Shown here one piece after another: positions 16,687 through 25,248 of a stretch of DNA of 39,256 nt. The DNA comes from an uncultured SAR86 cluster bacterium (GTDB lineage: Bacteria > Pseudomonadota > Gammaproteobacteria > Magnimaribacterales > Magnimaribacteraceae). The position numbers and the translations under genes are program-made. The DNA is taken from assembly GCA_938075195.1 (NCBI GenBank), contig CALJGK010000024.1:1-39256 (forward strand). The letters run 5' to 3'. The notes under the pieces are model-generated. The model had not been told where the DNA came from. It made no database searches and saw only the letters and a program-made list of their open reading frames with translations. The first letter of the stretch is position 1. Each line of letters opens with the position of its first letter.

Positions 16687-17142
16687 CTAATGACAGGCGA
16701 TATTATATTTTTTCAATCTATAGTAGTTGTAAGGTAAAGGTGTAATAAACCCTGCTATTAACATTAAAGGTACAACCCATATGACCAAAACTCCTCCAGC
16801 AAAAATAACGTCAACAGTATTCATAGCCATCTCCATAGAGATCATAGAAATCAGCGACATACCTGTAGCAGTGCTGAATGCCTCTTTTAAATTCATCTGA
16901 CGAGAGAGGATAATAGTTTCCAGAATGATGGAAGTTATCAAGCCATTGATAATGGCTAAAGTCATAATTCCTAGTAATGGAAATGATATTTCATTGATTT
17001 GAAAAAATAATATAGTTCCGAAATCTCCAATTGAGCACCCTAGCAGACACCATAGTGTATTGATCGATGACTGCCTCCATGTATGACGACAAGTCCAAGA
17101 AATTCCCGATGATTCTTGTTTATTGGTTTCTTGATTACTCAT
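16687..17142 (-). CDS. DUF4396-type membrane protein
   Basis: About 151 residues with three to four hydrophobic segments after a polar N-terminus. The phrase INTLWCLLGCSIGDFG, followed by a methionine-rich helix SLISMISMEMAMN, matches the DUF4396 family, where similar Cys-Leu-x-Gly-Cys and Met-rich helices occur and have been guessed to bind metal. The role is unknown. The ATG at 17142 overlaps the photolyase end by 8 bp; an upstream TTG at 17166 would give a longer start but adds no recognised sequence. N-terminal Cys-Arg-His (WTCRHTW) may be another metal ligand. Confidence 0.7.
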   Translation of the reverse strand: MSNQETNKQESSGISWTCRHTWRQSSINTLWCLLGCSIGDFGTILFFQINEISFPLLGIMTLAIINGLITSIILETIILSRQMNLKEAFSTATGMSLISMISMEMAMNTVDVIFAGGVLVIWVVPLMLIAGFITPLPYNYYRLKKYNIACH

Positions 17143-18574
17143 TAATATCTTTTTTTGTAGTAGCAAAAGCCTCTAAGGCAATTTCTCTTGAAATTTTTAA
17201 ATCAACAATAGGCTCAGGATAGTCCTTACCTAGCTCTATCCCAGCAGACTCAAGTACTTCTTTTGGAGCCTCCCACGGACTAAAAAGATATTTATTTGGT
17301 AAATCTTTAAGCTCAGGGACATACTTCTTTGTGTATTCGCCATCTGGATCAAACTTCAATCCCTGAGTAATAGGATTAAATATTCTAAAATATGGAGCCG
17401 CATCAGCTCCTGACCCAGCTACCCATTGCCAACTAGCACTATTACTTGCTAAATCTGCATCTACCAGGCAATCCCAGAACCATCTTTCTCCTTCCTGCCA
17501 ATGAATAAGTAAGTTTTTTACCAAGAAAGAACCTACTACCATCCTTAGTCTATTATGCATATATCCCGTTTTCCAAAGCTCTCTCATGCCAGCATCAACA
17601 ATTGGATATCCAGTATTTCCTGACTGCCAGAGTTTAAGGAGCGTCGCATCCTGTTTCCATGGAAAAATATCAAATTTCTTTTGAAAATTCACTTTGGGTA
17701 AATCTGGAAAATGATAAAGAAGATAAGACGAAAATTCACGCCATCCCAATTCACTATGAAAGTGAGCTAGACTTTTTTCAATACCCTCTTCTGTCTCCTT
17801 TGTTTTCGCTCTGTACCAGACTTCATTAGGAGAAATTTCTCCAAAATGTAAATGGGGGGAGAGTCTCGATACAAATTTTTTAGATGGGAAATTTCGGCCT
17901 TCTTTATAGTTCATTAAGCCTGAATCTAAAAACTCTTCTAGGCTTTGATCAGCCCCTTCTTCGCCAGGGCTCCACTCAGGTTCAAAATCTCTATACCAGT
18001 CTATTTCAGGTATTAGATCTAGATTTTCTATACTTTCTGAATTCAATTTATTCGTATACAGATTATCGAGATTCAAAGAACTAGTTGGAAATCTAGGTTC
18101 GTCCGCATTCAAGCATCCCTTCTTATAAAATGGAGTGAATACCCTATAAGGGGTTCCATCATCTTTTGAGATCTTCCAAGGCTCCCAGAGTAAAGCACCT
18201 GAGAAACTCTCGACATTAATATTTTGACTCTCAAGATCTTTCTTTACAGCTTTATCTCTATCTATCCTCCAAGGCTCGTAGCATCTATTCCAGGAAATAT
18301 AAGAGATATCTTCTTCCTTCATAATATTATTAAAAATATCAGAGGGATTTCCTTTATAAATTAATAAATTTCCTCCCAAGCTTTCATTCAGTTTCTCTAG
18401 AGATTTATGTAACCACCATCTACTAGCCGCTCCCATAGCAAATTCACCAGAATTAACATCATCTAAGATATAAACAGGGATGATTGATTCATACTGACTA
18501 GCAGCCTCTAATGATGGATTATCTTTAATTCTAAGATCTTGTCTGAACCAGTGTATGGCTATTCCTTTTGACAT
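17135..18574 (-). CDS. Deoxyribodipyrimidine photolyase / cryptochrome family
   Basis: A 479-residue flavoprotein of the photolyase family, probably repairing UV-induced cyclobutane dimers with blue light. The antenna-binding half begins GIAIHWFRQDLRIKDNPSL; the FAD half has SPHLHFGEISP, GWREF, TGYPIVDAGMREL, MHNRLRMVVGSFLVKN and ASWQWVAGSGADAAPYFRIFNP. This order and the length fit class I CPD photolyases; a bacterial cryptochrome role cannot be excluded. The ATG at 18574 matches the family N-terminus; two upstream starts (ATG 18595, TTG 18598) would overlap the SDR. The 1-nt gap to that SDR suggests one transcript. Confidence 0.9.
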   Translation of the reverse strand: MSKGIAIHWFRQDLRIKDNPSLEAASQYESIIPVYILDDVNSGEFAMGAASRWWLHKSLEKLNESLGGNLLIYKGNPSDIFNNIMKEEDISYISWNRCYEPWRIDRDKAVKKDLESQNINVESFSGALLWEPWKISKDDGTPYRVFTPFYKKGCLNADEPRFPTSSLNLDNLYTNKLNSESIENLDLIPEIDWYRDFEPEWSPGEEGADQSLEEFLDSGLMNYKEGRNFPSKKFVSRLSPHLHFGEISPNEVWYRAKTKETEEGIEKSLAHFHSELGWREFSSYLLYHFPDLPKVNFQKKFDIFPWKQDATLLKLWQSGNTGYPIVDAGMRELWKTGYMHNRLRMVVGSFLVKNLLIHWQEGERWFWDCLVDADLASNSASWQWVAGSGADAAPYFRIFNPITQGLKFDPDGEYTKKYVPELKDLPNKYLFSPWEAPKEVLESAGIELGKDYPEPIVDLKISREIALEAFATTKKDINE

Positions 18575-18575
18575 A

Positions 18576-19343
18576 TTAAGCAGTGAATCCTCCATCAATC
18601 ATATGAACGGAACCAGTTATGAATTCACTCTCGTCACCAGATAGAAATAATAATAAATTTGCTATTTCTATTGGTTCTGCATATCTCTTTAATGGAATTG
18701 TTTGTTCTATCTGGGTTTTAGGATTGTCTTCTTCATTTATATCATTCATGCCATCTTCTAAAACTCTCATCATGTTGGTTTCTACAGGAGAAGGATTTAC
18801 AGAATTAACTCGAATATTCATATCCGCACATTCCTTTGCAGCAGACTTGATCAAGCCTACTACGGCATGTTTGCTCATAACATATGGGGATAAAAGTGAA
18901 GCACCTGTAACACCAGCAACGCTTGAAGTAACAACAAAGCTTCCTCCACCTCTTTCACTCATATGCGGAATAGCTGCTTTAAGGCCTAAAAATGGACCTT
19001 TGGCATTAACCGCCATTACCTTATCGAAAGTTTCTTCGTCATATTCAGTTATTGGTTGTACATCTCCAGCCACTCCTGCATTTGCAATGAATACATCTAA
19101 ACCTCCATGTCGCTCAATAGCTAATTCAACAGCCCTTTTATTATCTGCAAGGATGCTCACATCTCCTTGAAAGTAACTTAATTTATTAGAATTAATTTTA
19201 TTTGATACTTCTATCAAGGCGTCTTCATTAAGATCTACCATGACAACATTTGCACCTTCTTTGATAAATAACTCAACAGCAGCCCTGCCAATACCACCAG
19301 TGGCTCCAGTAATAATTGCAACTTTATCTTCTAATCTTTTCAT
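18576..19343 (-). CDS. Short-chain dehydrogenase/reductase
   Basis: A 255-residue classical SDR. TGATGGIG (residues 12-19) binds the cofactor, with an acidic residue after the second strand (MVDLNED) that favours NAD(H). NAGVAG, VTSSVAGV with the catalytic Ser, YVMSKHA (Tyr-x-x-x-Lys) and the closing TGSVHMIDGG complete the fold. The ATG at 19343 has GAGAG at six bases; a TTG 36 nt further upstream adds a tail not found in the family. Substrate unknown. It lies between the TSUP permease and the photolyase. Confidence 0.87.
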   Translation of the reverse strand: MKRLEDKVAIITGATGGIGRAAVELFIKEGANVVMVDLNEDALIEVSNKINSNKLSYFQGDVSILADNKRAVELAIERHGGLDVFIANAGVAGDVQPITEYDEETFDKVMAVNAKGPFLGLKAAIPHMSERGGGSFVVTSSVAGVTGASLLSPYVMSKHAVVGLIKSAAKECADMNIRVNSVNPSPVETNMMRVLEDGMNDINEEDNPKTQIEQTIPLKRYAEPIEIANLLLFLSGDESEFITGSVHMIDGGFTA

Positions 19344-19371
19344 ATGTCTCTCAATGGAAGTCTTCCTCTTA

Positions 19372-20130
19372 TCACACAAGCAGATAAAGACCTCTGATTA
19401 TAAATAGGGCTCCTACAGACAGGATTATGATTTGTGTCCATCGGAAAAAAATATCATCATCTATTATATCTAAAACTCTCTTTCCTAGAGTAGTTCCTAT
19501 CACAGAAAGCACAACTGCAGTTGCTAACAATAAAGGATCAGGCCAGTTTTCGAAACTGAAAGAGACAATCAGACCTCCAAAGAAGACTATTTTAGAAATA
19601 TGACCAATCGTTTGTGCAACTGCTTTAGTTGCTACTACTTGATGGCGTGTCATTTCTACTCTTTGAAAGAAAATATCAAGCAATGGACCACCTACTCCAG
19701 CAATCAGATTGGTAAAAACAACTACAAAACCAGCCAGGACTGCTATAGGAGGCTTGGTGATATCTAAAGAAAGTTCTTTCGGAACTAACCAGGCAATGAA
19801 AGGCAAAATGCCAAGTGCAAAAATGACAGTTATCTGATTTGGTTGAAATGCTATAAAGAATAAAATGATTAAAGAAAAAATACTTCCAAATAAAAGACTA
19901 GAGATAACCTGCCAATTGATATCATTTCTATTTAGCCAAGCCCTATATCCATTTGAAGTTGTCTGTATGAGACCGTGGAGAACCATAGCGGGCGCAACTG
20001 GCAGTAAACTCACCAAAATCCCCATGAGAATTAATCCACCCAGCATTCCAAAAATAGAAGAAAGGAAAGCTGTTGCAAAGGTTGCTAGAACAATAATAAG
20101 AAAGAAAAGTTCTAACTCTACTTCGAGCAT
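19372..20130 (-). CDS. TSUP (TauE/SafE) family permease
   Basis: A 252-residue inner-membrane protein with seven to eight hydrophobic helices. The repeat hallmark is visible as SIFGMLGGLILMG in the first half and NLIAGVGGPLLDIFF in the second, each with the Gly-Gly pair of TauE/SafE transporters, which move sulfite, sulfoacetate or other small organic anions. Direction and cargo unknown. It heads the TSUP-SDR-photolyase-DUF4396-ACT set, after a 67-nt gap downstream of the PhoD-like gene that could hold a promoter. Confidence 0.82.
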   Translation of the reverse strand: MLEVELELFFLIIVLATFATAFLSSIFGMLGGLILMGILVSLLPVAPAMVLHGLIQTTSNGYRAWLNRNDINWQVISSLLFGSIFSLIILFFIAFQPNQITVIFALGILPFIAWLVPKELSLDITKPPIAVLAGFVVVFTNLIAGVGGPLLDIFFQRVEMTRHQVVATKAVAQTIGHISKIVFFGGLIVSFSFENWPDPLLLATAVVLSVIGTTLGKRVLDIIDDDIFFRWTQIIILSVGALFIIRGLYLLV

Positions 20131-20197
20131 AACTTAAGAAATTTGCATATTAATTTTATATATTTGGGTGAAATTCTTATATCTGTATTTAATAATT

Positions 20198-21832
20198 TCA
20201 TATATAAATCTTATCCTGAGAGATTATTTTACCGGTCTCTTCATCTTCAGGGTTATGACCGCCGCATGAATTAAGCAATGCTATTGCCTGATCATCAATC
20301 AAGTTAAAAATAGTAAAACCATTCACTTCCTTTACAGGAGAAATTTGATTACAAAGTAAATAATCAGGATTATCTGCAGTTATGCCTCTAGCAAAAGAAG
20401 GCCAAGTTCCGGTAGAACTGCTGATTGGACCTACTAAGAAAGTTTTAACATAATTTTTAATTTTCAAGTCAGCAGATTCTAATATTTCGCTTGCTCCCAT
20501 AGCATGGATATCACCTGAGAATATAAATCTTGAACCCTCTCTTTTAGCCAATGATTCTAAAATACGCTGGTGTTGCAAAAACCAACCTTCTTGCCATAGA
20601 TATTTGTTGGCTTGAGTGGTCAGTCTTCCCTTCAATCCAGATAGAAGTTCGTTTACGACTATGCCTGAAGCCCCTTCTTCAGCCACTACATCAGGATACC
20701 ATTCCCTCCATTTACCTGCTGTATAGCCAAGAGGGTGAGAGGGAATAAAACCCAAATGTTTAGCTTTAGAATTATCAATTCTTGAGAGAAGCCATTTTTC
20801 ATCTTGGTCAGAAATCAGAACAGCTTTTTCATTACCTAAGGTCATATTGCCTGCACAATCTGCCAAAAGACCTTCAAAGGCATTGCCATACCTTATTCTT
20901 CCTATTTTTCTTCCTGGTTTGTCATCGGGAGTATCGAGTAATGGCGGATAAAAGAGATCAGCCATCTTTTCAAATGCTCCACGACTAAATGCGTCAGCTG
21001 GGAAAGTAACTAGATCTTCTTCTGCATCATCATTTTCAAAATAATCATGATCATCTGGGATGAAGAAAATAGGTGTACTTTTAAATCTAGTACCATACAA
21101 AGAAGCAATTTGTTCATTGCCAATTTTCTTGAGGACTGACTCATTAGTTGAACTATTAGCATTTTCCAATCTGTTAAAAGAGCCATATCTGAATTTTAAA
21201 TAGCCCCCTAAAAAAAACTTTATTAATTTACTGTTACGTCCAACAGGCGGTGAATCCTCTCTTCTTAAATCCCAATATACGTGATCTCCAATGGAGATAG
21301 CAAAGTCAGGTTTATTAGACAGGCCCTCATCAAATATTTTTTGCCTAAATTTAAATGGTTTAAAAAACTCTCTACCAGAAGCCTTAAAGCCATCTCCGCC
21401 GCCAGGGCAAGTGAAAGTCATCATGGAGACTTTAGTTATTTCAGATTCTGGATTTGGAAAAGTTTTTAATTTCCATGCACTATATAGAGGTTGTTCTTGT
21501 GAAGTTAATTGCAATTCATAAGTCTTATCTGACGTTAATTTATTGACTACAAATTGCCAGTGCTTCCCTTCCCTATCGATTCGCTTTCCAGTTGATTTAA
21601 TTTTGCCATCAAGTATTAGATCAAGACTTGAAACCCCTTTAGATAGAGACGTAGATACCGCAAGCTTTTCATGGCTTGCAGAACACAAGATATGTTTAAC
21701 TTTAGTATTACTTGGGCTTCGGAAAATATAACCACCTGCAAGCAAAGTAGCCAAGACTGCAGATGTCTTTAAAAAATTTCTTCTAGAGAGCACTTGCCTT
21801 CTATAGGCTATCGAATGCTTGGCTAGCAGCAT
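20198..21832 (-). CDS. PhoD-like phosphatase with Tat signal
   Basis: A 544-residue exported metallophosphoesterase. The N-terminus has a twin-arginine motif SRRNFLK (Arg17, Arg18) followed by a hydrophobic stretch, so folded export through Tat is expected. An immunoglobulin-like domain spans about 45-130; the catalytic part has AISIGDHVYWD (Asp183), FIPDDHDYFEND (about 258-268) and IFSGDIHAMG, the PhoD metal ligands. It probably hydrolyses phosphodiesters or monoesters in the periplasm. The start is uncertain: ATG at 21832 overlaps the aminotransferase by 32 bp, while GTG at 21793 would give a shorter leader with AAGG close before it. Confidence 0.85.
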   Translation of the reverse strand: MLLAKHSIAYRRQVLSRRNFLKTSAVLATLLAGGYIFRSPSNTKVKHILCSASHEKLAVSTSLSKGVSSLDLILDGKIKSTGKRIDREGKHWQFVVNKLTSDKTYELQLTSQEQPLYSAWKLKTFPNPESEITKVSMMTFTCPGGGDGFKASGREFFKPFKFRQKIFDEGLSNKPDFAISIGDHVYWDLRREDSPPVGRNSKLIKFFLGGYLKFRYGSFNRLENANSSTNESVLKKIGNEQIASLYGTRFKSTPIFFIPDDHDYFENDDAEEDLVTFPADAFSRGAFEKMADLFYPPLLDTPDDKPGRKIGRIRYGNAFEGLLADCAGNMTLGNEKAVLISDQDEKWLLSRIDNSKAKHLGFIPSHPLGYTAGKWREWYPDVVAEEGASGIVVNELLSGLKGRLTTQANKYLWQEGWFLQHQRILESLAKREGSRFIFSGDIHAMGASEILESADLKIKNYVKTFLVGPISSSTGTWPSFARGITADNPDYLLCNQISPVKEVNGFTIFNLIDDQAIALLNSCGGHNPEDEETGKIISQDKIYI

Positions 21833-23021
21833 TCTCTATAAAGTCTATATCTTCGAGACTATGTGCTAGAGATATAAAATGATTATGATAACCGAGCATG
21901 TAGACTCCTCGCTTTACGCACTCATCTATCCATTGAAAGTGAGTTTCAAAACTTACACCTTCGAGTCGATAGTAAGGCATTGAAGGGATGCCTGAAGCTA
22001 TTAAATTGAAACCTTTTTTTTGTGCAACTTGTACCAAGCGATTATTAAGATCTTCTCCGTATTGTTTTAGCTTAGAAGGTGCATCCACCTTTTCTAATTC
22101 ATTCAGAGTAGCAATAGCAGCGGCCATTGGCGGAGCGCTAAAAAATTGAGTACCGGTGAAGTAAACTCTCTCTGCAGCTTCTTTTAACTCATTTGTTCCA
22201 ACCAGGGCGGCCAAAGGATGACCATTTGCAATAGCCTTACCAAAACAGATCATATCCGGAGAGAAGCCAAAAGTGACATTTGAACCTTTCAGATTTATTC
22301 TAAATCCAGCTCGCACATCATCGACAATAGTTAAAACACCATATTTTTTACATAAACTTGTAACTTTTTTCCAGTAACCATCCTCTGGTAAGGAATTATC
22401 TCGGGAAACAGGATGATCGTAAGGTGAAGATATAAAACACGCTATTTTGTTGCCTTGATCCTGAAGTAAATTTTCCAATTGATCTATATCATTCCATTTT
22501 ACTTTGAGGATGTGCTGATTGTCAGAAGGAATGATTCCTGGTCGACTCTCATCTTGCATCCAAGGAGCTACTCCATGATAGCCGTCATCTATTTTTATTA
22601 TTTTTTCTTTTTTGGTAAATTCTCTGGCTATCATTACTGCCAAGCTAGTTGCGTCACCTCCATTTTTTCCAAAAAGAGCCCAGTCAGCAATATCAATCAT
22701 ATCGACCAATTTTGAAGCGAGATCAACCATGACTGGAGAGGCAATACTAACAGTATTCCCTTTGTCAGAAGATAACTGAAATGCTTCTTCAACTTCAGGA
22801 TTATTGTATCCAAGTATCGAAGGGCCATAACCACACATTAGATCTACATAACGATTGTCATCTAGATCCCAAAAATAAGCTCCTTCAGATTTCGAGAAAA
22901 ATTTTGGGCCAGAATCTCTGACGGCGTATTTATAGTGGCCAAAGATTCCTCCTGGTATTACCTCCCTAGCTTTAGAAAGGTATTCATCTGAATTCTTAAC
23001 TTCGTAGGTAGTATTTTTCAT
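21801..23021 (-). CDS. Class III aminotransferase, glutamate-1-semialdehyde aminomutase-like
   Basis: A 406-residue PLP enzyme. It opens with AREVIPGGIFGHYKYAV like GSA aminomutases; PLP contacts include GKNGGDATSLAVMIARE, DDGYHG, the Asp in TIVDDVRAGFR (Asp234/235) and the Schiff-base lysine in CFGKAIANG (Lys262). Several active-site residues differ from HemL, for example DDVRAGF in place of the usual DEVMTGFR, and its operon context is not tetrapyrrole synthesis, so I infer a different amino substrate. It lies 6 nt after the CmcJ-like oxygenase and overlaps the PhoD-like gene, suggesting a three-gene pathway. Confidence 0.85.
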   Translation of the reverse strand: MKNTTYEVKNSDEYLSKAREVIPGGIFGHYKYAVRDSGPKFFSKSEGAYFWDLDDNRYVDLMCGYGPSILGYNNPEVEEAFQLSSDKGNTVSIASPVMVDLASKLVDMIDIADWALFGKNGGDATSLAVMIAREFTKKEKIIKIDDGYHGVAPWMQDESRPGIIPSDNQHILKVKWNDIDQLENLLQDQGNKIACFISSPYDHPVSRDNSLPEDGYWKKVTSLCKKYGVLTIVDDVRAGFRINLKGSNVTFGFSPDMICFGKAIANGHPLAALVGTNELKEAAERVYFTGTQFFSAPPMAAAIATLNELEKVDAPSKLKQYGEDLNNRLVQVAQKKGFNLIASGIPSMPYYRLEGVSFETHFQWIDECVKRGVYMLGYHNHFISLAHSLEDIDFIENAASQAFDSL

Positions 23022-23027
23022 TCGGGT

Positions 23028-23822
23028 TTAATTAAAGAAACAAACTGCTCTTACCTCTATACTCTTTCTTGGTGATGCTCCTTCAGGAGTTTCCGGGTAA
23101 TCAAACGCACTATGTAAGGTTGGAATAAAAGGTTGTTCATCAGAATCATATGTTTTAAACATAAGTACTTCATCTTTGTTCATTTCTGGATAAAAGTACC
23201 ATTTATGTGAATCATTATGAGATGACTGACAAATTTCAACCGTTAGTGCTTCCTCCTGACCAGGAAGATAATTAAATAAATCTGTAGGTATTAATTCTTT
23301 TTCAGACACTGTTCTTTTATCACATACTGCAAAAGGAGTATCAACTCCGTCTTTATCAAACCTTCTCCAAAGGTTATAAACAATAACTCTTTTTGGTTTA
23401 AGGCCAGTCTCTTTTAAAAAAGGGTCCAGAGTGGCACCGAAGTTAGTGGTGAAATCATTATGGACAAGTCTATGCCCACCTTTTCTTTCTCCAGAATCGG
23501 CTTGGGCTTCATTTCTGGATATATGAGAAATAATGTGAACTGTATCTGCCTCTACTTTTTCTTTGACGTAAGTACTCATTTCATCGTAATAAATACGAGC
23601 CACTTCTTCGTCGTCAAAAAAATCTTTTACTTGGGATTCATGCTTGATGAGTTCAAAACCGCCCATTGTGATATCAAAATTTGATTCGCGAGCATCATGG
23701 ACAACCTTTTTATAGGATTTATGATCTGGCATACTTTCATCAGGTTCACTAAGTCCAAATGCCGGTTTCGCCTCATTTTCTTTTAGAGGTTTTCTGTAAT
23801 TAAAATCTGCTTCTATATTCAT
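23028..23822 (-). CDS. CmcJ/NvfI-type oxygenase-like protein
   Basis: A 264-residue protein of the family that includes CmcJ (cephamycin methoxylation) and fungal NvfI, related to iron/2-oxoglutarate oxygenases. Visible features are VHNDFT with the HxD pair (His121, Asp123), YNLWRRF, AVCDKR, WYFYPEMNKDEVLMFKTYDS, LHSAFDYP with the distal His237, and the final PRKSIEVRAVCFF whose Arg could hold the cosubstrate. All three metal ligands are thus plausible. Bacterial members are mostly uncharacterised. It is the first gene of a set with the aminotransferase and PhoD-like gene, and a perfect inverted repeat sits right before its start codon. Confidence 0.78.
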   Translation of the reverse strand: MNIEADFNYRKPLKENEAKPAFGLSEPDESMPDHKSYKKVVHDARESNFDITMGGFELIKHESQVKDFFDDEEVARIYYDEMSTYVKEKVEADTVHIISHISRNEAQADSGERKGGHRLVHNDFTTNFGATLDPFLKETGLKPKRVIVYNLWRRFDKDGVDTPFAVCDKRTVSEKELIPTDLFNYLPGQEEALTVEICQSSHNDSHKWYFYPEMNKDEVLMFKTYDSDEQPFIPTLHSAFDYPETPEGASPRKSIEVRAVCFFN

Positions 23823-23824
23823 GC

Positions 23825-23859
23825 TTGTAATATAAGTTAATTAAAAGAATATATTACAA
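23825..23859. repeat. Perfect 10-bp inverted repeat just upstream of the CmcJ-like gene
   Basis: TTGTAATATA (23825-23834) and TATATTACAA (23850-23859) are exact inverted copies around a 15-bp AT-rich spacer. The near arm ends 2 bp from the start codon (23822). Either a dimeric regulator binds here or, if the mRNA starts upstream, the leader folds and hides the ribosome site. An overlapping smaller repeat, CAACA/TGTTG, lies at 23857-23871. Confidence 0.6.
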
Positions 23860-23919
23860 CATTTTTTGTTGAGAGATTATTAATATAAGAATCATAGAAA
23901 TAGCTCTATATTCTATTTA

Positions 23920-25248
23920 CTAAACACTGTCCCTGTATTCCTTGTATTGCATTGCAGCATTTTTTTCACTCTTCTGATATTGCATAAAGGCTCTAAAAAC
24001 CCCTAAATCTAGATCTGGATCTAAACCTTCCCCCATTCTAATTAGATTGAGACACCAAAAAGCTTGTTGGCCCCATCCATTAATACCTTTAATGACTGAA
24101 AAAGGTGAATTTAGCCCTAATAAACCAGGGCCGACTTGCATTGTTTTCTCTAAAGTTGGAGTTTCTATTAAATCTTTATCAAGTAGTTTATTTGCAATAT
24201 TAGAATCAATACAAAAAGGTCTCGCTATTCCAATAACATCGCATGCATTCTCATTTAGAGCATCATTCATACCTTTAGAAGTCCTGAATCCTCCAGTAAC
24301 CATTAAGGGACCATTGAAAACATTTCTAATGTCTTTTGCATAATCTAAGAAGTAAGCTTCTCTAGCAATTGTGCTCTCACGTCTTTTTTCAGCCCTTTCA
24401 GGGTTAAGGCCCATATCAATACCCACCAAATGAGGTTGTTCATATGTACCTCCTGAAATTTCGAGAAGATCTAATCCTTCTTCATTTAACCAAGTAGCGA
24501 CTTGAATGGCATCTTCATGTGAAAATCCTCCTTTTTGAAAATCTGCAGAATTTAATTTTAGGGATATTGGAAAATTTACTCCTACGGCTTCTCTTACAGC
24601 TCTAACTATTTCCAGTAAAAATTTTGCTCTCTTTTCTAAAGTTCCACCCCATTCATCCTCTCGTAAATTTATATCAGGTGAAAGAAATTCTGATATTAAA
24701 TATCCATGAGCTCCATGAATTTGAACACCAGTAAATCCAGTATCTTTAGCTATCCTGGCGCAGTGTGCAAATTTCTGAACAATATCTAAAATTTCCTCAT
24801 GAGCTAAAGCACGGGGTTTGCCAAATTGAGCTCCCGGCATTTGAAGCTGGACTTCGGATGGTGCTACAGGAGTTTCTGCAACCGCAGCAGGAGTTTGTCT
24901 TCCAGCGTGGGATATTTGCATCCATAAATGAGTGTTATTCTTTGTACCCGCTTCAGCATAAGCAATTAATCTTGATAATTGTTCATTCGTTTGGGGTCCC
25001 TCAATTACAACATTACCAGGCCTTTCGAGATAGCGATGATCAACTTGCACATTTCCAGTTAGCAAGATTCCTGAACCGCCTGAAGACCATCGATCATATA
25101 AATTAACATGTTTAGTAGTAGCTCTATTTTGCTCATCAGCCAATCCTTCGGTCATAGCGCCCTTGCAAATACGATTTTTTATTTGCGCTCCACAAGGAAG
25201 ATTAAGTTTGTCTGTTATCTCTGTCATGTTGTTAGTATTTTTCTCCAT
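23920..25248 (-). CDS. NADH:flavin oxidoreductase, old yellow enzyme family
   Basis: A 442-residue FMN-dependent TIM-barrel ene-reductase. FMN and active-site motifs are QISHAGRQ (Gln111, His114), the substrate-binding GVQIHGAHGYLISEFLSP (His178, His181, Tyr183), SPDINLREDEWGG, and MVTGGFR with GIARPF for phosphate binding. It is a single-domain protein: the iron-sulfur and Rossmann extension of 2,4-dienoyl-CoA reductase is absent. It probably reduces activated C=C bonds. The start overlaps the SDR end by 17 bp; an internal ATG at 25227 is an alternative. Last gene of the amidohydrolase-TPR-GST-SDR-OYE group. Confidence 0.88.
   Translation of the reverse strand: MEKNTNNMTEITDKLNLPCGAQIKNRICKGAMTEGLADEQNRATTKHVNLYDRWSSGGSGILLTGNVQVDHRYLERPGNVVIEGPQTNEQLSRLIAYAEAGTKNNTHLWMQISHAGRQTPAAVAETPVAPSEVQLQMPGAQFGKPRALAHEEILDIVQKFAHCARIAKDTGFTGVQIHGAHGYLISEFLSPDINLREDEWGGTLEKRAKFLLEIVRAVREAVGVNFPISLKLNSADFQKGGFSHEDAIQVATWLNEEGLDLLEISGGTYEQPHLVGIDMGLNPERAEKRRESTIAREAYFLDYAKDIRNVFNGPLMVTGGFRTSKGMNDALNENACDVIGIARPFCIDSNIANKLLDKDLIETPTLEKTMQVGPGLLGLNSPFSVIKGINGWGQQAFWCLNLIRMGEGLDPDLDLGVFRAFMQYQKSEKNAAMQYKEYRDSV

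Noticed and set aside
18619-19170. Open 183-codon frame on the plus strand
   Set aside because: Antisense to the SDR gene at 18576-19343, whose motifs are complete; no protein family is recognisable.
21801-23021. hemL (glutamate-1-semialdehyde aminomutase proper)
   Set aside because: Overall similarity is clear, but the PLP Asp block differs and the gene sits with an oxygenase and a phosphatase rather than haem genes, so I gave no symbol.
23894-23916. Terminator hairpin after the old yellow enzyme gene
   Set aside because: ATAGAAATAG/CTATATTCTAT pairs imperfectly, is AT-only in most positions, and no T-run follows on the minus strand.
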